A stretch of 64,000 nt of DNA from positions 16,257-80,256 of the IMG/VR virus record IMGVR_UViG_3300032116_015796; one strand, given 5' to 3'. Positions within the stretch are counted from its first letter, which is position 1. Every line of letters starts with the position of its first letter. Of the stretch, positions 9,214 through 17,671 are shown one piece after another. Under the pieces are notes generated by a model. It saw nothing but the letters and a program-made list of their open reading frames with translations. It searched no databases and had not been told where the DNA came from. The stretch is from a virus. The translations under genes and the position numbers were made by a program.

Positions 9214-9862
9214 TCAACCTTATTTTTTTCCTTACCTCCCATTTTATCAAATGGTTAATTATTCTGATGTTTTTGTGTCATTAGATAGTGTGAATTTTTG
9301 TAAAAAAAAATTCATTAATCGGAACGTTATCACCGATAACAATGGTAGAAAAATCAATTTCACACTACCAATAAGAAATCTATCTCAGAATAAAAAAATT
9401 AATCAAAGTGAAATATTTAATTTAAAAAAAACTAAAGATTCTTTTATTAAAAAATTGAAACTAACTTATGGTTTTAGGAAATCTAATTTAGAGGTTTTTG
9501 ATGTAGTTGATTCGTGTTTCACGTCAAATCTAATATCAGAAGTTTCAACAAATTCGATTAAAAACGTTTTTAATTACTTAGGAATTGAAAAATCAATTTT
9601 ATTGTCTTCAGAATCATTTAAGAGTTATGACGAATATAAAAAAGAAATCAAAATTTACGGAATTTGTCATGAATTAAATTGTACCGATTACATTAATTTA
9701 CCGAATGGTAATTTATTATATGATAAAGAAGATTTTACAAAAAAAGAAATCAAATTATCCTTTATTTCGAATGACCTAAACTATAATACATCTATTTTAG
9801 ATGTATTATTTAGGGAAGACAAACAACAAATAATAGGCAAACTAAACAATCACATTCAATAG
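9197..9862 (+). CDS. WbqC-like protein
   Basis: The start is ATG 9197 (MKVSINQPYFFPYLPFYQM), which is the typical WbqC start; an upstream in-frame ATG at 9170 would give a longer overlap with the BKACE gene. FVSLDSVNFCKKKFINRNVI is the second conserved block. The family occurs in O-antigen and sugar modification loci and is thought to act on dTDP-sugar derivatives. About 221 residues. Its coupling with BKACE upstream and an acyltransferase downstream suggests a three-step modification. Confidence 0.8.
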   Translation: MKVSINQPYFFPYLPFYQMVNYSDVFVSLDSVNFCKKKFINRNVITDNNGRKINFTLPIRNLSQNKKINQSEIFNLKKTKDSFIKKLKLTYGFRKSNLEVFDVVDSCFTSNLISEVSTNSIKNVFNYLGIEKSILLSSESFKSYDEYKKEIKIYGICHELNCTDYINLPNGNLLYDKEDFTKKEIKLSFISNDLNYNTSILDVLFREDKQQIIGKLNNHIQ

Positions 9863-10488
9863 TGAATACAGTAGTTTCAATAGGATTTACCGAATCCCAT
9901 TTATTAATGGTTTCTGATTTGTTATTTTCATTAAATCTAAATCCGAATATACTAATTTTTGATAACCAAAAAAGATTTAAATCAGAAAAAAACTTTATCT
10001 ACCATAAATACGATTTTATTGATACTTTAGAAAATCAAGATAATTTATTTTTTGGTTTTGCAAAACCGTTAGGTAAAAGTAAATTATTCCATTCTATAAA
10101 TATAGATTCAAAAAAATTCATAAACTTAATACATTCAAAAAGTGAAATATCAAAATACTCTGAATTAGGTATTGGAATAAGAATTGAACCTGGGACAGTT
10201 ATTGTGGCAAAAACTAAAATTGGTAATTTTGTTAATATAAATAGAGGTGTTAATATTGGTCACCATTGTAGTATAAGTGACTTTGTAACTATTAATCCAG
10301 GGTGTTCAATTGCAGGACATGTGACAATAGGAGAAAATACGGAAATATGTATTGGTACAACAATAATTGACGGTATTAATATTGGTAGTAACACTATAAT
10401 TGGTGCTGGTTCAGTAGTTACTAAAGATATCCCTGACAATGTTGTTGCTTATGGTAACCCTTGTAAAATAATCAGAAAAAATTTATAA
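9862..10488 (+). CDS. Second PglD/NeuD-like acyltransferase (hexapeptide repeats)
   Basis: The start is GTG at 9862, overlapping the stop of the WbqC gene (TAGTG). The C-terminal half from about residue 95 consists of hexapeptide repeats (IGIRIEPGTVIVAKTKIGNF, INPGCSIAGHVTIG) and ends GNPCKIIRKN, the usual end of sugar acyltransferases. The catalytic-type His is present in GVNIGHHCSI. The N-terminal ~90 residues are divergent from the first copy at 6464, so the two may use different substrates. Confidence 0.85.
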   Translation: MNTVVSIGFTESHLLMVSDLLFSLNLNPNILIFDNQKRFKSEKNFIYHKYDFIDTLENQDNLFFGFAKPLGKSKLFHSINIDSKKFINLIHSKSEISKYSELGIGIRIEPGTVIVAKTKIGNFVNINRGVNIGHHCSISDFVTINPGCSIAGHVTIGENTEICIGTTIIDGINIGSNTIIGAGSVVTKDIPDNVVAYGNPCKIIRKNL

Positions 10489-10490
10489 AA

Positions 10491-11114
10491 ATGTTACATA
10501 TAATAACACCCCTTTATCGATTTGAGAATTTAGAAACAACATACAATTCTATTTTAATGAATGAAGATATTACTTGGCACATATCAAAATCAAATCAACG
10601 AGAAGACATAGTATTAGATTTTATTAAAAACGATAACAGAGTTAAAGTGTACAATGTAAATTGTACCGATGAAGAAGCATTTAAAAAACGTCAACACGTT
10701 TTGGAAAAACTAGATTCAGGATATTTTTGTTTTTTAGATGACGATACTATATTCCATGAAAATATGTATATAAAGTATTTGGAATGTTTAGAAAACAATT
10801 TTATTGGTATGGTAATCGGACAACAAGTCATAAATGATAGACATCTTAGATTAACCGCAAGTATACCATTATATAGACATATCGATGTTGGTAATGTTTT
10901 AAGTCACACTAAATGTTTAAGTGAATGTAAATGGCCGTCAAGTCACATTTCAGGGGTTAATCAGAAGGATTTTCTTTTTTGGGAATCTGTCTATAATTTT
11001 TATAATAAAAAATGTATTTTATGGAATAAGCCAATTTCATATTACAATTTTTTAAATACCGAATCAAAAAGTATAGGAAAAAATAAACTTTTTATTGCAG
11101 GAAATATAAATTAA
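10491..11114 (+). CDS. GT2-like glycosyltransferase
   Basis: 207 residues. The start LHIITPLYRFENLETTYNSI and the motif GYFCFLDDDTIFHENMY (DDD metal site) are typical of short GT2 enzymes. CKWPSSHISGVNQKDFLFWE would contribute the acceptor side. It starts 2 nt after the acyltransferase stop. Confidence 0.75.
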   Translation: MLHIITPLYRFENLETTYNSILMNEDITWHISKSNQREDIVLDFIKNDNRVKVYNVNCTDEEAFKKRQHVLEKLDSGYFCFLDDDTIFHENMYIKYLECLENNFIGMVIGQQVINDRHLRLTASIPLYRHIDVGNVLSHTKCLSECKWPSSHISGVNQKDFLFWESVYNFYNKKCILWNKPISYYNFLNTESKSIGKNKLFIAGNIN

Positions 11115-11131
11115 TAAACTCAATTTGAATT

Positions 11132-11920
11132 GTGAAATATAACGATAGGATAGACATTGAAAGAATTGGGGTTACAGGTTCTTATTATTATAACATTAGT
11201 GATAACATTATATCCGCAAGAATCTTAAGTTCTTTTTGGTTAGTTATGGAAGACTCAAATGATGAATTTGTACCTCATTTAAAAAAAGATGGATTTTGGG
11301 AATCATGGGTATCTCTTTGGATTAGTCAGAATGTCTCTCCTGGTAGTATCTGTATTGATGGGGGAGCTAATTACGGGTATTACACCTTTCAATTATTACT
11401 TCATGGTTGTGAGGTATACTCAATAGAAGCCAATCCATTTTTAATACCGTTTTTGGAAAAATCTTTAAAATTAAACGGTAAATTACCTCTAACAATAATT
11501 AATTCCGCAATAACTGACGGGACTACCGATAAAATTGTTCTGAACATAACCAAATCCCCATTACATTCAAGTGTTTTAAATTTTAAAACTAGCGAATCAC
11601 AGGTTGAGGTGAATACAATCAGTCTACAAAGTTTTAAAGGAAAAAAAATAGATTTCATAAAATTAGATATCGAAGGTTGTGAACAACAAGTTCTCCCAGA
11701 TTTGTTTTTACTTCAAAATGAAAATCCTAACATGGTATGTTTAATAGAATGGGTTTACGATTCGTACCCAAATAAAAGTAGACAATTTTATGAGTATTTA
11801 ATAAACCATTTCTATGTAACATATATTGATTTTGATGGTAAAGAAAAAAATCTTGAATCTTATGAATTTATTGAAAATGAAACTTTAGATTTAAGAATGT
11901 ATGTACTCAGAAAAAAATAA
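11132..11920 (+). CDS. FkbM family SAM-dependent methyltransferase
   Basis: 262 residues from a GTG start at 11132. GSICIDGGANYGYYTFQLLL is motif I, VYSIEANPFLIPFLEKSL is the FkbM motif II block, and IDFIKLDIEGCEQQVL is the diagnostic KxDIEG segment. FkbM enzymes O-methylate sugars or polyketides. It is the second methyltransferase of this operon and likely caps or decorates the glycan. Confidence 0.9.
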   Translation: MKYNDRIDIERIGVTGSYYYNISDNIISARILSSFWLVMEDSNDEFVPHLKKDGFWESWVSLWISQNVSPGSICIDGGANYGYYTFQLLLHGCEVYSIEANPFLIPFLEKSLKLNGKLPLTIINSAITDGTTDKIVLNITKSPLHSSVLNFKTSESQVEVNTISLQSFKGKKIDFIKLDIEGCEQQVLPDLFLLQNENPNMVCLIEWVYDSYPNKSRQFYEYLINHFYVTYIDFDGKEKNLESYEFIENETLDLRMYVLRKK

Positions 11921-11931
11921 AAAAAAACAAT

Positions 11932-12660
11932 ATGACTAACAGAAAAAAAACCCCTTCATTAACTCAAGAACCAGAAAGAAAACTTTCTAAAAAAACATTA
12001 ATAACTGAGATAATAAAGAAGAAAACAAAAGAAAAATTTTTAACAATAAATCAAAAAAAATATTACGACACTTTAATCTCTAGTGAAATTACCGTTTGTT
12101 CAGGACCTGCGGGTGTTGGTAAAAGTTATATAACAATGAAAGCGGCGATTGATTTAATATCAGACCCGTCAACACCTTATGAAAAAATTATTATTGTAAG
12201 ACCTGCAGTTGAGGCTGAGGAAAAATTAGGGTCTTTACCTGGCAATGTCGAAGAAAAATTAGACCCGTACATTTTCCCTTCTTACTATTTGATGAATAAA
12301 ATAATTGGTAAAGAAGCAAGAGAAAAATTAAAAGATATTGATGTAATTGAGGTTTTTGCATTGGCATATATGAGAGGAATGAATATTGATAACTCAATAT
12401 TAATTTTTGAAGAGGGTCAAAACTCTTCCCCAAGTCAAATGAAATTACTACTAACCCGAATAGGTTTTAATAGTAAGTTTTTTATTTCAGGTGACGTTGA
12501 GCAATCCGACAAATATAAAAACAAAACTCAAAGTGGTTTATGGGATGCAATTGAAAAATTCAGAGATGATAATCAAGTTTCAGTATTTGAATTTAAAGAT
12601 AAAAAGGATATTGTAAGAAATCCTTTAATAACTAAGATTTTAGAAAAATATGAAGAATGA
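11932..12660 (+). CDS. phoH: PhoH-like ATPase
   Basis: 242 residues. The Walker A is CSGPAGVGKSYIT (about residue 57). IIVRPAVEAEEKLGSLPG is the family's signature, and the Walker B is ILIFEEGQNSS, with Glu-Gly where most PhoH proteins have DEAQN. FISGDVEQSD is the sensor region. PhoH-like ATPases are common in large phages and are linked to RNA handling, but their phage role is not settled. The gene is translationally coupled (4-nt overlap) to the next glycosyltransferase. Confidence 0.9.
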   Translation: MTNRKKTPSLTQEPERKLSKKTLITEIIKKKTKEKFLTINQKKYYDTLISSEITVCSGPAGVGKSYITMKAAIDLISDPSTPYEKIIIVRPAVEAEEKLGSLPGNVEEKLDPYIFPSYYLMNKIIGKEAREKLKDIDVIEVFALAYMRGMNIDNSILIFEEGQNSSPSQMKLLLTRIGFNSKFFISGDVEQSDKYKNKTQSGLWDAIEKFRDDNQVSVFEFKDKKDIVRNPLITKILEKYEE

Positions 12661-13781
12661 TAAAGTTTGTTAATAATGCAAGTGTTACTAAAGATGTATC
12701 GGGGTCAACTCGTGGAGTAAACATTTATGGGTTTGCAAATAAAATTTCGGGTTTAGGTCAAAATGCCAGACAAGTACTAAGAGCAATAAATAATACTGAC
12801 ATATCTTACAATTATTTAGATTTGTTTTCGGCATCTAAAGAGTTCAAATTTATTGAACCAACTATTAATCACAAATTCAAAACTAATCTATTTTGTTGTA
12901 ATCCTGATATTGATTTGACTGATTTTATTAATCTTAAAAAAAATAATCATAAAAAAAATATTGGTTTATGGGCATGGGAAGTAGAGGTTCTTCCTGAGTA
13001 TTGGATTAAATATTCAGAGCTTTTTGATGAAATATGGACAATTTCTAATTTTACTAAAAGTATTTTTGAAAAGGAATTACCAAATAAAATTATAAAATCT
13101 TTAAATATTCCAGGAGCACCATTTAAACTGTTGGACAAGTCCACATGTAAACAAACATTTGGAATTAATTCCAATACTTTTTTGTGTTCATTTGTTTTTG
13201 ATTCATTTAGTGATATAAATAGAAAAAATCCATTACATGTTATAGAGTCTTTTGAATCATCATTAGGGGATGAAGATTCTGTTTTATTAATAAAATGTCA
13301 AAACTTAAGTCAAGAAAACAGGGACATATTACTTAACTACCCTAAAACTAAAAAAGTTAAATTTATTTTTGAAACTTTTTCAGACGAGTTAATGAATCAT
13401 TTATTTTGTGCGACTGATTTATACATTTCTCTTCATAGAAGTGAGGGGTCAGGACTGACAATAATGGAGGCATTATCAGTAGGCACACCTTGTTTAGTGA
13501 CAAATTATGGTGGATGTTTAGATTTTTGTCTTCCTGAATTTTGTGAGTTAGTTGATTATAACTTTATAGAAATTACTGAAGATATTTGGTATAAAAATAA
13601 CTTTTTTAAAGACAAGGAAGTTTTTTGGGCAAACCCTATAGTAAATGACGCGTCTAATAAAATTAAAAAAATATTTGACAATTATGATGACTACCTTATT
13701 AAAACTAATGAATTAAAAAATTTCATAGAGAATAATTACAATTTAGAAAATATGTCTATTTTTTTAAAAAACAATTTATGA
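12657..13781 (+). CDS. GT4 family glycosyltransferase
   Basis: 374 residues of GT-B fold. The N-terminal domain has GVNIYGFANKISGLGQNARQV. The C-terminal domain contains LYISLHRSEGSGLTIMEALSVGTPCLVT, whose E-G-S-G-L-x-x-x-E is the GT4 EX7E nucleotide-sugar motif. The tryptophan-rich NIGLWAWEVEVLPEYWIKYS followed by FDEIWTISNF resembles mannosyl/glucosyltransferases of surface glycans. Confidence 0.9.
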   Translation: MIKFVNNASVTKDVSGSTRGVNIYGFANKISGLGQNARQVLRAINNTDISYNYLDLFSASKEFKFIEPTINHKFKTNLFCCNPDIDLTDFINLKKNNHKKNIGLWAWEVEVLPEYWIKYSELFDEIWTISNFTKSIFEKELPNKIIKSLNIPGAPFKLLDKSTCKQTFGINSNTFLCSFVFDSFSDINRKNPLHVIESFESSLGDEDSVLLIKCQNLSQENRDILLNYPKTKKVKFIFETFSDELMNHLFCATDLYISLHRSEGSGLTIMEALSVGTPCLVTNYGGCLDFCLPEFCELVDYNFIEITEDIWYKNNFFKDKEVFWANPIVNDASNKIKKIFDNYDDYLIKTNELKNFIENNYNLENMSIFLKNNL

Positions 13782-14380
13782 GGATTGGTATAGAAATTAA
13801 CGGTGTTCTTAGAAATACTTTGGGTAAAATTGAACAAACCTATAATAAATTTTACGTGGAAAAAACCGAAGGTATTGAAGATGAAGACGAGTTCAAATAT
13901 GAAGTTATTTCTGGATTGGATTCTTTAGATGTTAAATCTCATCTAAAATTTAGAGATGATGAGGAATTATTTTCTTTTTTATATGAAGAATTCCCGATGG
14001 AAATTTTTGGTCACGCTCAATCCACAGAGTACACCACGTTTAACGATTTAAATGAATTGTATTTTCAATTAAGAGATAAGCACGAGATGATAATAGTATC
14101 AGATGAGATTGGTAAATCAAAACCAGCTTCATTGTTTTTCTTATCTAAATTTGGTTGTCAATTTGAGAAAATTGTATTTTATAGTAACTACACTATAAAT
14201 GAAATGTGGAATCAAGTTGATATTTTAATTACATCAAATCCAAATTTATTAGAAAATCATCCTGAAGATAAAATGGTTATAAAATATAACACAATATATA
14301 ATAAACAAGTTGATTCTTTTCACTCAATTACGTCTATTAGAGAATTAGAATCTAAAATAAATGAAACAGTACTATGTTAA
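13778..14380 (+). CDS. HAD-like phosphatase fold, degenerate
   Basis: 200 residues. RIGIEINGVLRNTLGKIEQ looks like the HAD motif I (DxDGV), but both catalytic aspartates are replaced (E-I-N-G-V). MIIVSDEIGKSKPASLFFLSKFG resembles the motif II/III region of 5'-nucleotidase-like HADs, and VDILITSNP is in the place of motif IV. With the nucleophile missing it is probably not a normal phosphatase; a binding or structural role is possible. Confidence 0.5.
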   Translation: MRIGIEINGVLRNTLGKIEQTYNKFYVEKTEGIEDEDEFKYEVISGLDSLDVKSHLKFRDDEELFSFLYEEFPMEIFGHAQSTEYTTFNDLNELYFQLRDKHEMIIVSDEIGKSKPASLFFLSKFGCQFEKIVFYSNYTINEMWNQVDILITSNPNLLENHPEDKMVIKYNTIYNKQVDSFHSITSIRELESKINETVLC

Positions 14381-14643
14381 AAATTTTAGGAGAAAATTAT
14401 TATCTCGATTTAGACAAAATCGAGGACTACATCAATGTTGAACCCCCAAAAGATTATACAGGGGTTCCTGAAAATCATATAAGCGTTGTTAAATATGATA
14501 TGGTTAAAGCATTAACTGAAACATTATTAACCGAAAGTGAAGAAGTTGATGAAAACTTGGGTTCTAAAGCGTCAGGTTTATCGATACCATTTAAACTAGC
14601 GTTCAATACCCTCCTTAATAAAAAATTACTAAATAAATATTAA
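14374..14643 (+). CDS. Small hypothetical protein
   Basis: 89 residues, acidic N-terminal half and helical C-terminal half (VKYDMVKALTETLLTESEE, then LAFNTLLNKKLLNKY). The LDKIEDYI and ENHISVVKYD stretches suggest a small folded protein. It overlaps the HAD-like gene by 7 nt and precedes a glycosyltransferase by 4 nt. No family recognised. Confidence 0.65.
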   Translation: MLKILGENYYLDLDKIEDYINVEPPKDYTGVPENHISVVKYDMVKALTETLLTESEEVDENLGSKASGLSIPFKLAFNTLLNKKLLNKY

Positions 14644-14647
14644 AAAA

Positions 14648-15712
14648 ATGAATCAAGAAAATTTATCAAAATTAGAAAAATCAATTGAGAACTTAAAAAA
14701 CAAAAAAAGTAAAATTTATTTGTTGGTTCAAGACACCAAAGGTAACGCAAAGGCTTCTATCGCGTATATCTATAATTTAGGAATGTCACTACTTAATAGT
14801 GGTTTTAATCCTATTATTCTACATGAAAAACCTGACTACACAGGTGTTGCAGGATGGTTAGGAAAAGAATATATGGATTCTTTACCTCATAAATCTATTG
14901 AGGGCGAAAATTTAGAAGTCTCACCTGAAGACTTCATCATTGTCCCTGAATTGTATGGTTTTGTAATGGCACAGTTATCAAAACTTCCTTGTGGTAAAAT
15001 TGTCTTATGTCAAGCTTATGACCACATGTTAGAAACATTACAACCTGGTATGACTTGGGGTCAAACAGGATTCCATAAATGTATAACAACTTCTGAATTC
15101 CAAAAAGAATTCATTTCAAATGTTATGAGAAATGTTTCATTTGACGTTATTGAACCTTTTATTTCTGACAAATATAAAAAACAAACTAAACCATCTAAAC
15201 CTATTATAACAATTCATTCAAGAGAACAGAGAGACACGACTAATTTAGTTAAATCTTTTTATTTAAAGTTCCCTCAATACAGATGGGTAACGTTTAGAGA
15301 TATGAAGAGTCTAACTGAAGACCAATTCGCACAAGCGTTTCAGGATAGTTTCTTATCAATTTGGATTGACGAAACAAGTGGTTATGGTACATTTCCATTA
15401 GAATCTATGAAATCAGGAGTACCCGTTTTAGGTTTAGTACCAAATGTACTTCCTCATTGGATGAGTGAAGATAATGGTCTTTGGATAAACAATAAAACTC
15501 AACTTGTAGATTTTGTTGCGGACTTTCTTCAAAATTGGTTAGAAGATAATATTAATGAAACTCTTTTGACTGAAATGAAAAACACTGTTGATAAACTACC
15601 AACAAAAGAAACTTTTGACTCTAAAGTATCTGAAGTTTTTGAAAGTTATATAAACACTAGATTAACTTCATTTGAAGAACAATTAAATAAATTTACAACA
15701 ATAGAAGAATAA
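14648..15712 (+). CDS. GT-B glycosyltransferase-like protein
   Basis: 354 residues. The N-terminal half has KIYLLVQDTKGNAKASIAYI and FIIVPELYGFVMAQLSKLP. The C-terminal half has PIITIHSREQRDTTNLVKSF and SIWIDETSGYGTFPLESMKS followed by GVPVLGLVPNVLPHWM, whose E-T-S-G-Y-G-T-F-P-L-E is an EX7E-type motif. It ends in a helical tail (about 300-354). Likely a transferase of the same pathway as its neighbours. Confidence 0.7.
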   Translation: MNQENLSKLEKSIENLKNKKSKIYLLVQDTKGNAKASIAYIYNLGMSLLNSGFNPIILHEKPDYTGVAGWLGKEYMDSLPHKSIEGENLEVSPEDFIIVPELYGFVMAQLSKLPCGKIVLCQAYDHMLETLQPGMTWGQTGFHKCITTSEFQKEFISNVMRNVSFDVIEPFISDKYKKQTKPSKPIITIHSREQRDTTNLVKSFYLKFPQYRWVTFRDMKSLTEDQFAQAFQDSFLSIWIDETSGYGTFPLESMKSGVPVLGLVPNVLPHWMSEDNGLWINNKTQLVDFVADFLQNWLEDNINETLLTEMKNTVDKLPTKETFDSKVSEVFESYINTRLTSFEEQLNKFTTIEE

Positions 15713-15716
15713 AATT

Positions 15717-16520
15717 ATGGAAAAATTCGATATCTCGGTAATACTACCAATTAAGTCGGCAGCGGCTAGAGGATTTGATGAACTTTTTGAAAAAGCGATT
15801 GAATCTATTAAAATACAAACTTTACAAATTAAAGAACTAATCATTGTTCATACAGACGAAACCGCATTAGTAGAGTTTTTAGACCGATTTAATTTCGGTG
15901 ATATAAATGTTAAAAGAGAAGTTTGGACAAAACCGCCAAGCTACGCGGAACAAATTAATCACGGAGTTAGAGTTTCTACAGGTAATTGGATTTCATTGTT
16001 TGAATTTGATGATGAATACTCTAAAATTTGGATTAAAAACGTTAAACTATATTCAGAATCATATCCTGAAATTGACGCATTCTTACCAATTGTTGTCGAT
16101 ATTGATGAAAAAAACCAATTCGCTGGTTTTACAAATGAAGCAACGTTTGCATTAAACATTGCATCTGATATGGGTATGTTGACAAATGAAACATTACAAA
16201 CTTACCAAAATTTCCAAATATCAGGTATGGTTATTAAAAAATCAAAATTTATTGATTTTGGTTTAATTAAACCAAGTTTCAAACTTACGTTTGGCTACGA
16301 ATTCTTTTTAAGAATGACACATAATAATGTTAAATTCATGTCTATTCCAAGAATAGGGTATAAACATGTAAACCTAAGAGAAGGTTCTATTTTTTGGAAT
16401 TACAAAAATGGTGACAATGTGTTATCTGAGGATGAGGTTAAATTTTGGGTTGAGTCGGCTAAGAAAGAATATTTTTTCATCAATGACAGAGCCATAAAAT
16501 ACGAACCTTCCGAAGTTTAA
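15717..16520 (+). CDS. GT2-like glycosyltransferase
   Basis: 267 residues. ISVILPIKSAAARGFDELFE and AIESIKIQTLQIKELIIVHT are the GT2 start, and SLFEFDDEYSKIWIKN the DxD-like motif. FGYEFFLRMTHNNVKFMSIP resembles the acceptor-side end of these enzymes. It is the last glycosyltransferase of the cluster; its stop overlaps the start of the sigma factor gene (TAATG). Confidence 0.8.
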   Translation: MEKFDISVILPIKSAAARGFDELFEKAIESIKIQTLQIKELIIVHTDETALVEFLDRFNFGDINVKREVWTKPPSYAEQINHGVRVSTGNWISLFEFDDEYSKIWIKNVKLYSESYPEIDAFLPIVVDIDEKNQFAGFTNEATFALNIASDMGMLTNETLQTYQNFQISGMVIKKSKFIDFGLIKPSFKLTFGYEFFLRMTHNNVKFMSIPRIGYKHVNLREGSIFWNYKNGDNVLSEDEVKFWVESAKKEYFFINDRAIKYEPSEV

Positions 16521-17269
16521 TGAGTGAAGTTAATGTTTTAACGGGAGCAACAGATGTATTAACAAAAAAGAAAGGTAGAAAACCAAAACAAGCAAATTAT
16601 TTTGATGTCCAAGAGGAATTAGCGGTTATCAGATTTTTAGAAACCGATTCTATGGAAGAAAAAAATAAAATCTACAACGATTTTTTGAGAAAACCTCTGG
16701 ATAAGATGATATCTTCTATCATAAGAAGGTATAAATTGTATCGAAAAGATATGGATTTTTACGAAATCCATACTGACACTCATTCATTTTTAATGACTAA
16801 AATCGATAAGTTTAAGCCTTCAAAAGAGAAGAAGGCTTATTCTTATTTTGGTACTATCTGTAAGAATTATTTGATGGGTCAAATAATTAAAGACCAAAAG
16901 GAAATTAATAGAAAAATATCTTATGAAGATATTTCGCCCATACTTGAAAATAACACCGACTATTCATATTCCATAGATTCTGATTCTGTTGATTCGGAAT
17001 TAGTAATAAGAAATTTTCTTACAGAATTAGATAAATTCTTGAAAGAAGGTAATCTAAATGAAAATGAAATTAAGTTAGGTTACGCTTTATATGATTTATT
17101 TGAGAACTACGACAGTATTTTTGAAGGGAGTTCAAATAACAAATTTAATAAAAATATTATTCTTTTGTCATTAAGAGAAATGACAAACTTGTCTACCAAA
17201 GAAATAAGAAGTTCCATGAAAAAATACAAAGTTATATATGTGAACTTGGTTGATAAAATGGCTAAATAA
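16520..17269 (+). CDS. Phage late sigma factor, T4 gp55-like
   Basis: 249 residues. The middle part (about 75-130) reads FYEIHTDTHSFLMTKIDKFK, then KEKKAYSYFGTICKNYLMGQ followed by IIKDQKE, which has the shape of sigma region 2 (the F-x-P-S...S-Y-F...I-K-N-x-L pattern) as in T4 gp55. The C-terminal part (EMTNLSTKEIRSSMKKYKVIY) could be a small helix-turn-helix or clamp-binding end. The N-terminus is basic (TKKKGRKPKQ). It should redirect host RNA polymerase to phage late promoters. The gene lies just upstream of the baseplate and fibre genes, many of which carry an ATATTTAT motif. Confidence 0.7.
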   Translation: MSEVNVLTGATDVLTKKKGRKPKQANYFDVQEELAVIRFLETDSMEEKNKIYNDFLRKPLDKMISSIIRRYKLYRKDMDFYEIHTDTHSFLMTKIDKFKPSKEKKAYSYFGTICKNYLMGQIIKDQKEINRKISYEDISPILENNTDYSYSIDSDSVDSELVIRNFLTELDKFLKEGNLNENEIKLGYALYDLFENYDSIFEGSSNNKFNKNIILLSLREMTNLSTKEIRSSMKKYKVIYVNLVDKMAK

Positions 17270-17294
17270 AATTACAGAATAACTATTTATTATT

Positions 17295-17669
17295 ATGGGA
17301 AGACCTCAAAAAAAAGAAATTAATTTATCAAAAGAATCCATTCTTTCATTGATGCAAGAGATTTATAATGAACTTGTTGAGCAGAGAAATACTGCAATAA
17401 GAATTCAAAATAAAATGTTGTCGATGATGAAAGAGCCTGAGGACATGACTCTAATTGGTCCTGTAATTGAAAAACAACAAAAAATTATAAATGACTGTGT
17501 AGATAAAAAATTATCGTTGTCTAAGTTGCAATCAAGTATTTGGGAAAAACAAAGTTCAAGTAAGGAGTCATTTTCTATTTCCGATATTGACATCGATGAT
17601 GAGATAATTAAAGACTTGTTAGAAAAAGATATTTCTAAATCTGACGGTAGTTACAAAATGAATAAGTAA
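17295..17669 (+). CDS. Small coiled-coil protein
   Basis: 124 residues. A basic start (MGRPQKKEINLSKES) is followed by a long predicted helix (SLMQEIYNELVEQRNTAIRI through KLSKLQSSIWEKQ) and an acidic end (DIDIDDEIIKDLLEKD). CTATTTATTATT just before the ATG resembles the late motif. It is 2 nt from the large structural gene downstream, so it may be an assembly partner or chaperone of that protein. Family not recognised. Confidence 0.65.
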   Translation: MGRPQKKEINLSKESILSLMQEIYNELVEQRNTAIRIQNKMLSMMKEPEDMTLIGPVIEKQQKIINDCVDKKLSLSKLQSSIWEKQSSSKESFSISDIDIDDEIIKDLLEKDISKSDGSYKMNK

Positions 17670-17671
17670 AA

